Shown piece by piece: positions 15,315-24,566 of a DNA stretch of 64,000 bases. Position 1 is the stretch's first letter; every line of letters begins with the position of its first letter. Where the stretch lies: the IMG/VR virus record IMGVR_UViG_3300032579_000510, positions 1-64,000 of that record; one strand, given 5' to 3'. The DNA is from a virus. A program made the translations under genes and the position numbers. A model generated the notes under the pieces. That model saw nothing but the letters and a program-made list of their open reading frames with translations, did not search any database and was not told the origin of the DNA.

Positions 15315-15323
15315 AGGGTTTCA

Positions 15324-16187
15324 ATGAGAATAGCACTTTGTTTTAGCGGGCAGAACCGCACAGGACATGTCACAGCAGAAAATATCAAACGTTATGTAGG
15401 CGACCTACTACCCGACTGTGATGTATTTGCACACTTTTGGGACAGCGAAACCCGCGGTACCAACTTTGCTAACCGTGAAGGTGCGGCCAGTACAGGTAAT
15501 GATTGGCATGATGCACAACTGTCCAGCAAAGACAAATTTGTCAAATTCTACAGTGAATGGATGCCACGTACTATCATGGTAGAAGAGTATGACCTACAGC
15601 CTAGCAAAAAACTTTGGGGTGGTCGTCGTTGGGATCCTGTAGCAGGCAAATATCAAGTCAGCATGTGGCGCAGTGTTTACGAAGCCAACAAGCTAAAAAT
15701 GGACTACGCTCAAAAGAATCAGATTGTGTACGACTACGCAGTGCGATTACGTAGCGACATTGTATTTGATTCAAGCAAAAGTCTAGCAGAAGACCTAAAA
15801 GAAATTCCTAATAATCAAACCATGTTACACGGAGATCATTATCATGTTTGGGATTATGATGGACATACCAGAGTAGAAGATATCTTTTGGTTAGGATCTA
15901 GTTCTTTAATGGATCAAGTATCAACTTATTGTTTTGCTCATTCTAACACTGTAGCTAATATAGACGACCCTACACAACCTGGATATGAAGATTGGCAATG
16001 GCATAGCTGTGCGTGGATTACCAAAACCCTAGGCTATAAAATCAACGCATTAACCAACAACATGATGCGTATCTACACAGAACAGGATATAACTTCTGGC
16101 ACTGATCCTTTAAACCCAGGATGGGGTCGTGCACCACTCTACGGTGCTTACAACGATAAAAACATAGAGAAAATCCGCCGTTGGTAA
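15324..16187 (+). CDS. Putative glycosyltransferase
   Basis: 287 residues. Opens MRIALCFSGQNRTGHVTAENIKRYV, the first Rossmann strand seen in phage and giant-virus glycosyltransferase-like proteins. YDYAVRLRSDIVFD holds the likely nucleotide-sugar/metal aspartate, followed by HGDHYHVWDY and WLGSSSLMDQV. It may glycosylate a virion protein or host surface sugar. AAAGGGTTTCA precedes the start, 9 nt after the Fe-S carrier stop. Confidence 0.65.
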   Translation: MRIALCFSGQNRTGHVTAENIKRYVGDLLPDCDVFAHFWDSETRGTNFANREGAASTGNDWHDAQLSSKDKFVKFYSEWMPRTIMVEEYDLQPSKKLWGGRRWDPVAGKYQVSMWRSVYEANKLKMDYAQKNQIVYDYAVRLRSDIVFDSSKSLAEDLKEIPNNQTMLHGDHYHVWDYDGHTRVEDIFWLGSSSLMDQVSTYCFAHSNTVANIDDPTQPGYEDWQWHSCAWITKTLGYKINALTNNMMRIYTEQDITSGTDPLNPGWGRAPLYGAYNDKNIEKIRRW

Positions 16188-16195
16188 GATAAATA
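16188..16195 (+). promoter_or_regulatory. Late promoter box (GATAAATA)
   Basis: Adjoins the stop of the glycosyltransferase gene. A start ~7 nt downstream leaves a leader with AAGAGGT before ATG 16218. Confidence 0.65.
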
Positions 16196-16217
16196 CTAGA
16201 TAATTAAGAGGTCTAGT

Positions 16218-16496
16218 ATGTCAATAACATTAGCAAACGTAAACTTAGGTACAGGTCCTGGTGCAGGCAATGGTGATCCATTACGTACCGCATTCAGCAC
16301 CATCAACAATAATTTTGCTGTCATACAGGCCAATATCAACAGTCCAGGAGTAACACCAGTAACACTAGTTAGCCCAGGACCAACACACAGCAACAGTTCA
16401 GGATCTTCAGGACAAGTAGCCGTAACTGGCGGTAATTTATACCTTTGCATTGCTCCTAACACCTGGGTCAAAACTTCAGTTATCACGTCATTCTAG
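16218..16496 (+). CDS. Small virion (fibre/baseplate) protein
   Basis: 92 residues. The N-terminus LGTGPGAGNGDPLRTAFSTINNNFAVI is the 'NDGTGD-LR-AF-KIN-NF' block that begins many phage fibre or baseplate proteins; the next gene has the same block. The short C-terminal part is beta (GGNLYLCIAPNTWVKT). It lies at the head of a structural operon with its own late promoter. Confidence 0.7.
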   Translation: MSITLANVNLGTGPGAGNGDPLRTAFSTINNNFAVIQANINSPGVTPVTLVSPGPTHSNSSGSSGQVAVTGGNLYLCIAPNTWVKTSVITSF

Positions 16497-16509
16497 TTTC
16501 TTAACCCTA

Positions 16510-16517
16510 GATAAATA
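16510..16517 (+). promoter_or_regulatory. Late promoter box (GATAAATA)
   Basis: Sits in the 52-nt gap before ATG 16549. The same GATAAATACTA string occurs at 1877, 16188 and 48100. Confidence 0.65.
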
Positions 16518-16548
16518 CTACAATATAGGATTCTTCTAGGTTACAATT

Positions 16549-17223
16549 ATGACTATTACCACAGTATCATTTAATACAGTAAACGTAGGTGCCGCGCCAA
16601 ACGATGGCACAGGTGATGATCTACGTGATGCCTTTATCAAGGTAAACACTAACTTTTCAGACATTTCAACCATCGGGTTTAATGCGGCCAACATTTATGC
16701 TCCTTCAGGTACTGTGCAAGCTAGATACTTTATAGGCGATGGTAGCCAATTAACTAACTTACTAGCTAGTCCTAGCGCATACAGTAACGTCAACGTAGCC
16801 GCATACCTAACCACTGGACTGGTTACTACTGTTAATACATCAGGTAACATCCTAAGTGCTGGTGCAACCCATAATTTATTAACTGTTAATGGGCCATTGA
16901 TCACCGCAGGTGCTAGAATTGTTGCAGGATACCAATACAGCAACGTATTAGCTAACGTTGGTATTACTATTGGTAACAGTGTAGAACGTTTGGTTTTAGA
17001 TCCAACACAGGTTATCAGCGATTATGTTACGGTAATTTTACCAAGTGCTAACGTTGATGCTACTTTGGTCACAGTCAGCACAACACAGACAATCCAATTC
17101 CTAAATGTTGTAGCTAACCCAGGAACAACATTACTTAACAGTGGTAATATCACATTAGCAGCAGGAACCAAAGCAGAATACTTCTATCATGCGGTAGAAA
17201 GTAAATGGTATAAAGTAGGATAA
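16549..17223 (+). CDS. Fibre protein with shared N- and C-terminal domains
   Basis: 224 residues. Begins with VNVGAAPNDGTGDDLRDAF, the attachment block also at the start of the preceding gene. A short fibre repeat (NTSGNILSAGATHNLLTVNG) follows, like those at 2-943 and 1892-3349. The C-terminal ~85 residues (RLVLDPTQ... LPSANVDATLVTVSTTQ... YFYHAVESKWYKVG) are paralogous to the end of the protein at 21536. Likely a short appendage protein. Confidence 0.75.
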   Translation: MTITTVSFNTVNVGAAPNDGTGDDLRDAFIKVNTNFSDISTIGFNAANIYAPSGTVQARYFIGDGSQLTNLLASPSAYSNVNVAAYLTTGLVTTVNTSGNILSAGATHNLLTVNGPLITAGARIVAGYQYSNVLANVGITIGNSVERLVLDPTQVISDYVTVILPSANVDATLVTVSTTQTIQFLNVVANPGTTLLNSGNITLAAGTKAEYFYHAVESKWYKVG

Positions 17224-17226
17224 CAC

Positions 17227-20200
17227 ATGGCATATCCAGTCTGGATAACACCTGCAGGTAATTTAGGCATAGTACCTGAAGAAGAGTTCTATCAACTGCC
17301 TCTTGACGCATTTGATGCCGCAGGTGGGCAACTAAAATTTTTCCAAGTGTCAGGTACTCTTCCGCCAGGTATGCAGGTAGTATCTGATACGGCCAATTCT
17401 AAAGGATACGTACAGGGTATTCCAGTAAGCACAGCAGGCCCTGATCAAAATCAAGAATACTCATTTACTGTGCGTGTACAGAATCTCAGTGATGGTGGCC
17501 TAGCTGATCGAAGTTTTACTTTAACAATCACCAACGTTGCTCCTCCTATTATTGTTCCACGTAATGTTGATCTTGGCACATACTTTGATGGTAGTTACGT
17601 CAACATACAATTAGAAGCACCAGAATATATTGTAGGTGCAATAGAAACTTGGACTGTTAAAACTGGTACACTACCTCCAGGGTTAACTTTAACAACATCA
17701 GGCCTATTGTCAGGATATCTGCAACCAATTCCAGCAAATGGCTACGCAGGTGAGCCAGGTTGGGACGACACACCCTGGGATGATCTAGGCTGGCAATTTC
17801 CTCTAGGGTCAATTAGTAAAAACTTTGACTTTAGTATAGAAGTATTTGATGGTGCTAACTATGATCTAAGCACTTATAAGATGTTAGTAGAGCCACGTGC
17901 TTATCTGACAGATGACAGCACATTGCTGACAGTTGATGCTACAACAGTCAATGGTAAACCACTAACCGTGGATACTGGTGCTAGACATTTTCCAATTATC
18001 ACAACTACACAAGCTGACTTTGTTCCAGAACGTCAGGGTGGTTGGTTTAGCCAACAGATACAGGCCATTGACCTTGACAGTGATGTTTTGCAGTATGTTA
18101 TCCCAACACTAGACGCTGGGTCGTTTGATGAACAGAATATAGTCAGTGAACCATCATATATCGATGCAGTGGTTACTAATAACAGTATCACTGTGGGTAC
18201 TAGCTCATTGGTTACTCCTACTATTGCACCATTGACCAACGGCACACAAATACAGGTCTTACAAAACTACACAGACCCAGACTCAGAGCAAACTAGTCTA
18301 GTTTGGTACAATGCCACTGTTAATAATTATACCACAGTCCAATTGACTGGTAATACTATTGTTCGCGGTAATGTTGGTGACTACATCACACAGGCCAGCA
18401 GTGGCGCTAATGCCACTATCAGTAATGTTAGTACAACTACAGGTTTTATGACCTTGGGCGGAGCCAGCTTAACAGGAACTATTGCTCTAGCAGGCGGGGT
18501 ACTAACAGCGACCAAAGGCAGTTATATCACACAAACTATCAGTGGTAATACTGCTAATGCTGTAGTAACTGGTAACGTAACCAATACCCTTGTTGTACCT
18601 GTGCAGTTTTTAACTGGCGGGTTTGTAACTACAACCAATAGCTATCTACAATTAAACGGCAGCAATCTTACAGTTTGGCCATTAACAGTGACTATTTCAC
18701 CAACTAGCGTAACATTCAATGCTAATATTGGTGACTATATCACACAACCTAGCACTGGTGCCAATGCTACTGTAATTGATCCGCATGGCACAATTGACAC
18801 TGACGGATGGAGTTCAAATGTTGTAAACCCATTTGTTCTAGCTGTACAATATACGTCAGGCACGTTTAACGTTGGTGCAGGTAACATACAGATCAATGGT
18901 AGTAATGTCAGCATATATCCAACCAGCGTGAGCTGTGTAACATCAGTAGCGGCACAGTACAACTCAGCAAATGCGTTTAGATTAATCAGTGGCAGTTATG
19001 CTTATATTAAAGGTGCCAATACCCGTAGTATCCCAACTAGTATCACTAGCGTAGGGGTAACTGTTGATGGTAGTCCAAATACACAAGGTGCAGGCTTTGA
19101 CGCAGGATATTTTGATCAAGGTAGTTTACAACTACCATCAACCTTATCTTGCGATGTTAATTCAGGGTGGATCACTGGATCTTTACCTGTGCAGATAGCC
19201 AATGAAACAACTTATAATTTCTCAATTGAAGTTTACAAACGAGATTATCCAGGATACATTACCAAACAACTATATACACTGACTATCTTAGGCGATTTGT
19301 ACAACAACATTGAATGGCTAACCCCTAGTTATTTGGGCACTATTGAAAATGGTGCAGTCAGTGATCTTAGCATCACAGCACTCAGCAGTGAAGGTAAGTC
19401 AGTTTACTATACCTATACACCAGGAGCATATCTCAGCTTACCACAGGGACTAGAACTACAACCAGACGGATTAATTTCAGGTCGTGTGAGTTTTGAGCTG
19501 TTTAGTTTAGACAATGGATACACTACATTTGATGTTAATAATGTTGCTGTAGCGAATCCCACTACATTTGACCACACATTTAACTTTAGTGTTGATGCTA
19601 TTGCCTTTGATCAAACTGCACGTGCTACGCAGACATTTAGTATTGTAGTCAGAGAAAGAAATACTAAACCATATGAGAATCTGTATCTCAAAGCATACTT
19701 AACTCCATACCAACGCAGAGAATTCCAAACTATCATGTTAGATTCTAGCGTGTTTCCGCCTGATGCAATCTACAGACACACTGACCCTTGGTTTGGTCGT
19801 AGTAAAGACATTAAAACTCTATTCCTAGCTGGGCTTAACCCTAGCACTGCTGCAGAATATGCTAACGCAGTTAAAACCAATCACTTTGGTAAACGCCTGC
19901 TGTTTGGTAATGTAAAAAGCGCCGTGGCTAGAACTGACAACGTCTATGACGTAACAGACAATAACACAGGCGCAGTAGTTGGTACTTGGAATCAAACTAC
20001 TTTGGTTTTTGTGCCTACTGATTATAGTTTAGGCTACACTGTATCTAATCAAATTCCAAACGGCACTACCATTGGTCAACAGCATATCAAGTATGATGTT
20101 GTTTATGTTGAAATCCAAGACGAAAATACTCCTCCTGTAGGACAAAATCGCGACAGTATCAACCTAACAGGTGTTATTGCTAATCCTTACTATGACACAG

Positions 20201-21474
20201 CCGGTAACGCATTTATCATTGCTACACCCAATTCATTTACTAACCTAGATGATGCTGTGGTCAATAACATTGGCTATGCTAACAAGGGTGCTTTGCCAGA
20301 CTGGATGACCAGTGTGCAACCAAACGGCAAACAACTAGGATTTGTTCGCGCAGTGGTCTTGGCTTATGTAGAACCAGGCATGGGCGACACTGTAGCTTGG
20401 CGTTTCCAACAACAGGGATATGACCTAAATGATCTCAACTTTGTTGTTGATCGCTACTTACTTGACAACAATTACACTGCTAACTACGATATTACAGCCA
20501 ATGCATTTATACCTAGCCGTGAAACTACATTTGATCGCTACCCAGCACTGAATACTATATTCACTGACGTTGGCACAGTTGACTATGCAGTTAACACATC
20601 GTTTGAAATTATCAATGAACGCAGTGTGTTAGAAATCAACAGTAGTGGTGGCCTTGACGGTATTACTTCATACTCTAGCGGACAAACCTTAGTGTTCTAC
20701 CGTCAAGAATTTGGCACAACTGGTACTAACTCATACAATCAAGGCTGGAGTGATAGCCTAGCACCGTGGGATGGCCCAACGCCAGCCAGTGAGTGGGACT
20801 ATCAAGGTTCAGAAGGTTGGGATGCTTCAACTTATGTACCAGGATACAAAGAATGGATTGACAATAGAGTTACCTCTGGAGTTACACACTATCCTACCTT
20901 AAACCAACGCATTGGCATTTGGACTGTGAACATTGACAGCAATGACTATGTGACTCTAACACCTACACTATTCCCTAGCTCAACTAGTAGCAGTATCACA
21001 GGCAATGTGTTGACTGTTGGTGGTACAGTTACAGCAACATTCTATGTAGGTATGGAAATATACGGTAATGCTATTGCAGGTGGCACTAGCGTGATCACAA
21101 CTAATACATATATCACTAGTCAATTGACATCTGCTGAACCTGGTGGTTCCCTAGGAAAACGTGGTACTTATCGTGTTAGCCAATACTACACTGTACCAAC
21201 AGGCAGTATACAGATCTATCAAGATATGATCTATAACAATGCACTGTATGTACGCCAAGGGTACACACATGGTGGTACACACATTTATTATGACCCTGTG
21301 ATTAAAACTGGTGCAACTTTACCAAATTACAGTGTTATTCCGCAACAGATTAAAACAGTCAATACAGAATTTGACGGAAATGGTACTAAATTCTATGACT
21401 ACAGAGACAAATACAGCATACCAGAATCTGGTGATAGTTACGTAATATTCCCGCATCAGAATGTTTTTAACTAG
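17227..21474 (+). CDS. Large virion protein with Ig-like domains
   Basis: 1415 residues. It starts AYPVWITPAGNLGIVPEEEF and contains several putative Ig (He_PIG-type) domains marked by phrases such as SGTLPPGMQ, TGTLPPGLTLT and LPQGLELQPDGLISG, which are typical of multi-domain baseplate or fibre proteins. A middle region repeats N(V/I)GDYITQxSxGANAT about three times. The C-terminal third has mixed alpha/beta sequence and Trp-rich segments (DSLAPWDGPTPASEWDY). It follows the fibre gene by 3 nt and precedes another fibre gene, so a baseplate wedge or fibre-connector role is inferred. Confidence 0.75.
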   Translation: MAYPVWITPAGNLGIVPEEEFYQLPLDAFDAAGGQLKFFQVSGTLPPGMQVVSDTANSKGYVQGIPVSTAGPDQNQEYSFTVRVQNLSDGGLADRSFTLTITNVAPPIIVPRNVDLGTYFDGSYVNIQLEAPEYIVGAIETWTVKTGTLPPGLTLTTSGLLSGYLQPIPANGYAGEPGWDDTPWDDLGWQFPLGSISKNFDFSIEVFDGANYDLSTYKMLVEPRAYLTDDSTLLTVDATTVNGKPLTVDTGARHFPIITTTQADFVPERQGGWFSQQIQAIDLDSDVLQYVIPTLDAGSFDEQNIVSEPSYIDAVVTNNSITVGTSSLVTPTIAPLTNGTQIQVLQNYTDPDSEQTSLVWYNATVNNYTTVQLTGNTIVRGNVGDYITQASSGANATISNVSTTTGFMTLGGASLTGTIALAGGVLTATKGSYITQTISGNTANAVVTGNVTNTLVVPVQFLTGGFVTTTNSYLQLNGSNLTVWPLTVTISPTSVTFNANIGDYITQPSTGANATVIDPHGTIDTDGWSSNVVNPFVLAVQYTSGTFNVGAGNIQINGSNVSIYPTSVSCVTSVAAQYNSANAFRLISGSYAYIKGANTRSIPTSITSVGVTVDGSPNTQGAGFDAGYFDQGSLQLPSTLSCDVNSGWITGSLPVQIANETTYNFSIEVYKRDYPGYITKQLYTLTILGDLYNNIEWLTPSYLGTIENGAVSDLSITALSSEGKSVYYTYTPGAYLSLPQGLELQPDGLISGRVSFELFSLDNGYTTFDVNNVAVANPTTFDHTFNFSVDAIAFDQTARATQTFSIVVRERNTKPYENLYLKAYLTPYQRREFQTIMLDSSVFPPDAIYRHTDPWFGRSKDIKTLFLAGLNPSTAAEYANAVKTNHFGKRLLFGNVKSAVARTDNVYDVTDNNTGAVVGTWNQTTLVFVPTDYSLGYTVSNQIPNGTTIGQQHIKYDVVYVEIQDENTPPVGQNRDSINLTGVIANPYYDTAGNAFIIATPNSFTNLDDAVVNNIGYANKGALPDWMTSVQPNGKQLGFVRAVVLAYVEPGMGDTVAWRFQQQGYDLNDLNFVVDRYLLDNNYTANYDITANAFIPSRETTFDRYPALNTIFTDVGTVDYAVNTSFEIINERSVLEINSSGGLDGITSYSSGQTLVFYRQEFGTTGTNSYNQGWSDSLAPWDGPTPASEWDYQGSEGWDASTYVPGYKEWIDNRVTSGVTHYPTLNQRIGIWTVNIDSNDYVTLTPTLFPSSTSSSITGNVLTVGGTVTATFYVGMEIYGNAIAGGTSVITTNTYITSQLTSAEPGGSLGKRGTYRVSQYYTVPTGSIQIYQDMIYNNALYVRQGYTHGGTHIYYDPVIKTGATLPNYSVIPQQIKTVNTEFDGNGTKFYDYRDKYSIPESGDSYVIFPHQNVFN

Positions 21475-21485
21475 GTACAAAATGC

Positions 21486-21513
21486 TATAAATACACTTGT
21501 AGTCTGATAAATA
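21486..21513 (+). promoter_or_regulatory. Two tandem late promoter boxes
   Basis: TATAAATA at 21486-21493 and GATAAATA at 21506-21513, before ATG 21536 with CGAGAG as a weak ribosome site. Confidence 0.65.
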
Positions 21514-21535
21514 AACACATAACGAGAGATTTTAA

Positions 21536-22693
21536 ATGAGTAATATTAATCCACAAAATATTGACGGAACATACCCAATAGCTGGGCAGGACAACAACAG
21601 CCAAGGTTTCCGCGATAATTTTACTAATACTGTCAATAACTTTACTTTTGCGGCTGCAGAATTAACAGATTTACAGACTTATGCTGTGTTAAAAGGACCA
21701 TTAGGTTCAGTAGGTCAAAGCGGTACACCTACTAACACAATGAACTATACCTATATTACACAACCACAACTATTACAAGCTGTTGAAACCAAATATGATT
21801 TTGGTACTATTTCAACAGGTGCAAGTTTTACAGTTGATTGGACTCAAGGACATTTCCAAACAGTAGCAGTCAGTGGTACAGCTACAATGGCATTTGCGGC
21901 TACTTGGCCAACAACTAATTTATACACACGACTAAGATTACAAGTTACTACAGCTAACACTACAGTATTGACCTTACCAAGCTCAATTACCAACGTTAGC
22001 ACATTACAAGGTTATACAAGTGGCACATCAGTTTCGTTGCCAGCTAGCACATACGTATTTGAATTTAGCACATACAACGCTGGCAGCACAGTGTTAATTA
22101 ACGATGTACTACGTAACTATAACGTAGAAATTGCAGGTAACGTAGGCAACTTTACTACTGCTAATATTACTGGTAATCTAAGTGTCAATGGTAGTATTAT
22201 TACCTGGGCAGGCAGTGGTGCTAATATCACACTTGATCCAGATGGCACAGCAGATGTTGTATTAACCAATAACACAGCATTATGGCTATTAGACACAACA
22301 CCAACAACGGGCCCAAATACAGGTACATTGATCAACTACGGTGGTGCAAGTATTGGTGGTAACTTATACACAGGTGGTGCTAGAATTATTGGTGGATATC
22401 AATATAGCTCACCAACTAGCGGATTTAGTGTTACTATTAACAACAACGTTGAACGTTTGATTATTGATCCAAGTACAAACAACGTACTAGCAACTGGTAC
22501 TATTACACTACCAAGTGCTAACGTTGATGCTACATTGGTTACTGTCAGCTCAACATATGGTATTACGGCATTGACTGTAAATCCAAATCCTGGCACAGTA
22601 GTTAAACCAAGTGGTACTATTACCTTAGCTAATAGCACTACTATTTCGTTCTTCTACCATTCAAGTGAATCAACTTGGTATAGATTAAGTTAA
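21536..22693 (+). CDS. Fibre/baseplate protein
   Basis: 385 residues. The N-terminus GQDNNSQGFRDNFTNTVNNF is the same type of attachment block as at 16218 and 16549. The middle has beta strands (VDWTQGHFQTVAVSGTATM). The C-terminal ~90 residues (RLIIDPSTN... LPSANVDATLVTVSSTYG... FFYHSSESTWYRLS) pair with the end of the 16549 protein. It ends the structural run that begins at 16218; a combined terminator/promoter follows. Confidence 0.75.
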   Translation: MSNINPQNIDGTYPIAGQDNNSQGFRDNFTNTVNNFTFAAAELTDLQTYAVLKGPLGSVGQSGTPTNTMNYTYITQPQLLQAVETKYDFGTISTGASFTVDWTQGHFQTVAVSGTATMAFAATWPTTNLYTRLRLQVTTANTTVLTLPSSITNVSTLQGYTSGTSVSLPASTYVFEFSTYNAGSTVLINDVLRNYNVEIAGNVGNFTTANITGNLSVNGSIITWAGSGANITLDPDGTADVVLTNNTALWLLDTTPTTGPNTGTLINYGGASIGGNLYTGGARIIGGYQYSSPTSGFSVTINNNVERLIIDPSTNNVLATGTITLPSANVDATLVTVSSTYGITALTVNPNPGTVVKPSGTITLANSTTISFFYHSSESTWYRLS

Positions 22694-22708
22694 TATCTAC
22701 CAAAATCA

Positions 22709-22738
22709 TTGACTCCTTATGCTGCATTAATATATAAT
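22709..22738 (+). promoter_or_regulatory. Sigma-70 promoter inside hairpin
   Basis: TTGACT (22709-22714), 18-nt spacer, TATAAT (22733-22738). The -10 covers the loop and inner 3' arm of the hairpin 22713-22751. Transcripts from here would start near 22745 and carry only the AAGGAG part of the 3' arm. Confidence 0.75.
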
Positions 22739-22760
22739 GTAGTATAAGGAGTTTTCTTTT
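22713..22760 (+). terminator. Terminator-like hairpin overlapping promoter and ribosome site
   Basis: A 17-bp stem (22713-22729 with 22735-22751, two G-U pairs) and an ATATA loop, followed by TTTTCTTTT. In read-through RNA the 3' arm hides the TAAGGAG ribosome site of the gene at 22761. Confidence 0.75.
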
Positions 22761-23003
22761 ATGCATCCATTAAGTCCAGATTTATCAAAATTATCAGATG
22801 AAGAGTTACACAGTAAACGAGCTGAGCTGCAGAATCGTCTAGGCTATGCTTACCGTATTGGTAGCGCAGACATGGTAAATCAATTAAATTTATTAATTCA
22901 AGACTATGCCCTAGAAGTAGAAGCACGTAATAAAAAAATGATGCAGGACGCTCAAAAATCAGGCAGACTAGGACCAGATGGTCCTAAGGATATTACCTAC
23001 TAA
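22761..23003 (+). CDS. Small helical phage protein
   Basis: 80 residues. Helical and charged: LSDEELHSKRAELQNRLGYAYRIGSADMVNQLNLLIQDY. Similar short proteins sit at the start of early operons in T4-like marine phages; function unknown. Its ribosome site is TAAGGAG at 22745-22751. The stop overlaps the next ATG (TAATG). Confidence 0.65.
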   Translation: MHPLSPDLSKLSDEELHSKRAELQNRLGYAYRIGSADMVNQLNLLIQDYALEVEARNKKMMQDAQKSGRLGPDGPKDITY

Positions 23004-23515
23004 TGAAGTACGATCAATACGGCAGAAGGTATACGGATAGTAACGAATTGTGTAACTTACTGTATAGTAATCCCAACTTGGATTTGAGTCTCTTTCAGGT
23101 CGAAGATCCGCAAGAGTACAATAAAAGTCGTGATGAATTACACGCAGAAGTTCCTTGGCTACGTGGATATGTTGAGCTTGGCGAAACAGTTAGTTTCTTT
23201 GACAATCGTTGGCAAAGCCACTGGCGCATGCCAGATGAATACAAAGAACTAGACATTGCTGCTTATGTTCTAGGCCTATGTACACAAGACTATGAACTAC
23301 AGCGAGTGGGCGAAGAATTACTGTTATTCCAAGAACGTGATGCTTTTAATTTGTTACGTTATATGAAATATCTAGTAGACACCTTACGTAAGAATAATGT
23401 AGTCTGGGGAGTAGGACGTGGGTCAAGTGTAGCAAGTTACGTATTGTTCTTATTAGGTGTACATAAAATCAACAGTATCTATTATAATTTAGACATAGAA
23501 GAATTCCTCAAATAA
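23003..23515 (+). CDS. DNA polymerase III alpha-like fragment protein
   Basis: 170 residues. The C-terminal block VVWGVGRGSSVASYVLFLLGVHKINSIYYNLDIEEFLK-type sequence mirrors the palm-entry motif of bacterial DnaE (GPGRGSGAGSLVAYALGI... L.FERFLN). The preceding residues do not show PHP or catalytic aspartates, so this is a stand-alone piece of the family. It could mimic a DnaE surface and bind its partners, or have a new role. It is short but intact, with clean overlaps with its neighbour. Confidence 0.65.
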   Translation: MKYDQYGRRYTDSNELCNLLYSNPNLDLSLFQVEDPQEYNKSRDELHAEVPWLRGYVELGETVSFFDNRWQSHWRMPDEYKELDIAAYVLGLCTQDYELQRVGEELLLFQERDAFNLLRYMKYLVDTLRKNNVVWGVGRGSSVASYVLFLLGVHKINSIYYNLDIEEFLK

Positions 23516-23518
23516 ATA
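23511..23518 (+). promoter_or_regulatory. Late promoter box (AATAAATA)
   Basis: Overlaps the stop of the DnaE-like gene. The leader carries TAGGAGAAAC before ATG 23543. Confidence 0.5.
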
Positions 23519-23542
23519 CGCATATATTAGGAGAAACAAAAG

Positions 23543-23983
23543 ATGGCAACAAATCACAGAACAGCCAGAGGTGTGCCAATTGACATGGATAGAATTCGTT
23601 TGTCAAACGAAACTACCATTGCTGTAGGCAATATGAATGTTAATGCCCGCGGTGATCAATTAGGACCAGGTGGCAAAATTATCAAAACTCGCGCACAGAT
23701 CATGGCTGACGCAAATAAATTACACAACAGCCCTTTGGCAGATGAAACTCCAATAAGTGAATCTGCTGATGCTGATCCAACTACACCACAACCAGCAGTA
23801 CTACAACCCACAGTAGATCACGACACCCCAGTTGTAGAGTCAAATGATCCTCCTGCGTATGTTAAACCTCGTGGCAGTTTTGCTGACAGCGTGGCTAATC
23901 AAGCAGATGTTACTCAAGAACTATTAGATCCAAGTGTTATTGGATTGGGTGATAAAAAATCTAACGGACCACAAAGGCTATAA
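23543..23983 (+). CDS. Conserved phage protein (virion-type)
   Basis: 146 residues. The N-terminus RTARGVPIDMDRIRLSNETT, then AVGNMNVNARGDQLGPGG and TRAQIMADANKLH, is a block common to T4-like aquatic phages, likely a virion or head-assembly part. The C-terminal half is Pro/Thr-rich and disordered. Late promoter and strong ribosome site. Function not known. Confidence 0.7.
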   Translation: MATNHRTARGVPIDMDRIRLSNETTIAVGNMNVNARGDQLGPGGKIIKTRAQIMADANKLHNSPLADETPISESADADPTTPQPAVLQPTVDHDTPVVESNDPPAYVKPRGSFADSVANQADVTQELLDPSVIGLGDKKSNGPQRL

Positions 23984-23984
23984 C

Positions 23985-24338
23985 ATGAGTGTATATGACG
24001 CAAAGAAAATTACCAAGTTTACTGCAATAAAAAATTATGTTGTTGTAACTGACATGAATTTCAAAGAAAAAATATCGCACGGTGGAATCATTATTCCACA
24101 CAGTGACGGTAAACTAGAAGGTGTTCACCCACGCTGGGGTAAGGTCTATGCTATTGGCCCTAACCAAAAAGATGTCAAGGTTGGCCAATATGTTCTAGTC
24201 AAACACGGTCGTTGGACCAGAGGTATATTAATTGAAGATACAGAAGGTGAGAAAACCATCCGCCGTATTGACGATGCAGACATTCTAATGGTCAGCGATG
24301 AACCTATGCAAGACGAAACAATTGGTCGCGGCTTGTAA
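23985..24338 (+). CDS. GroES-like co-chaperonin (gp31 analogue)
   Basis: 117 residues from ATG 23985. The 10-kDa chaperonin fold is visible: KNYVVVTDMNFKEK, then the mobile loop KISHGGIIIPHSD that docks on GroEL, GKVYAIGPNQKDVKVGQYVLVKHG, and a C-terminal DDADILMV. It caps GroEL during folding; T4 gp31 does so for the major capsid protein. No groEL is present in the window, so host GroEL is the expected partner. The ribosome site is AAAGG. Confidence 0.85.
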   Translation: MSVYDAKKITKFTAIKNYVVVTDMNFKEKISHGGIIIPHSDGKLEGVHPRWGKVYAIGPNQKDVKVGQYVLVKHGRWTRGILIEDTEGEKTIRRIDDADILMVSDEPMQDETIGRGL

Positions 24339-24566
24339 TTGGAAGACACACCCTTTATCCCCCACGAAGTAGTAAGCGCAATCAGGAAGCTGGCTCGTAT
24401 GGCCAGCGATCCTCATTCTGACGGATTTACTCAATGCACTTACAAACATGATCTTTATGTGTTAAAATGTTTTATAGAAGATGAATATAAACGCTGTCCA
24501 GACTTCCCACAGCAAGAAGCAGAGTGGGAGCGAGATCGTTTAATGGAGATACTCAAAAGAAAATGA
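24339..24566 (+). CDS. Small protein, function unknown
   Basis: 75 residues from a TTG directly after the GroES stop. Charged and helical: HEVVSAIRKLARMASDP, then YKHDLYVLKCFIEDEYKRCPDFP. No clear Shine-Dalgarno, so translation may be coupled to the GroES gene. Its stop overlaps the next start (ATGA). Confidence 0.55.
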   Translation: MEDTPFIPHEVVSAIRKLARMASDPHSDGFTQCTYKHDLYVLKCFIEDEYKRCPDFPQQEAEWERDRLMEILKRK

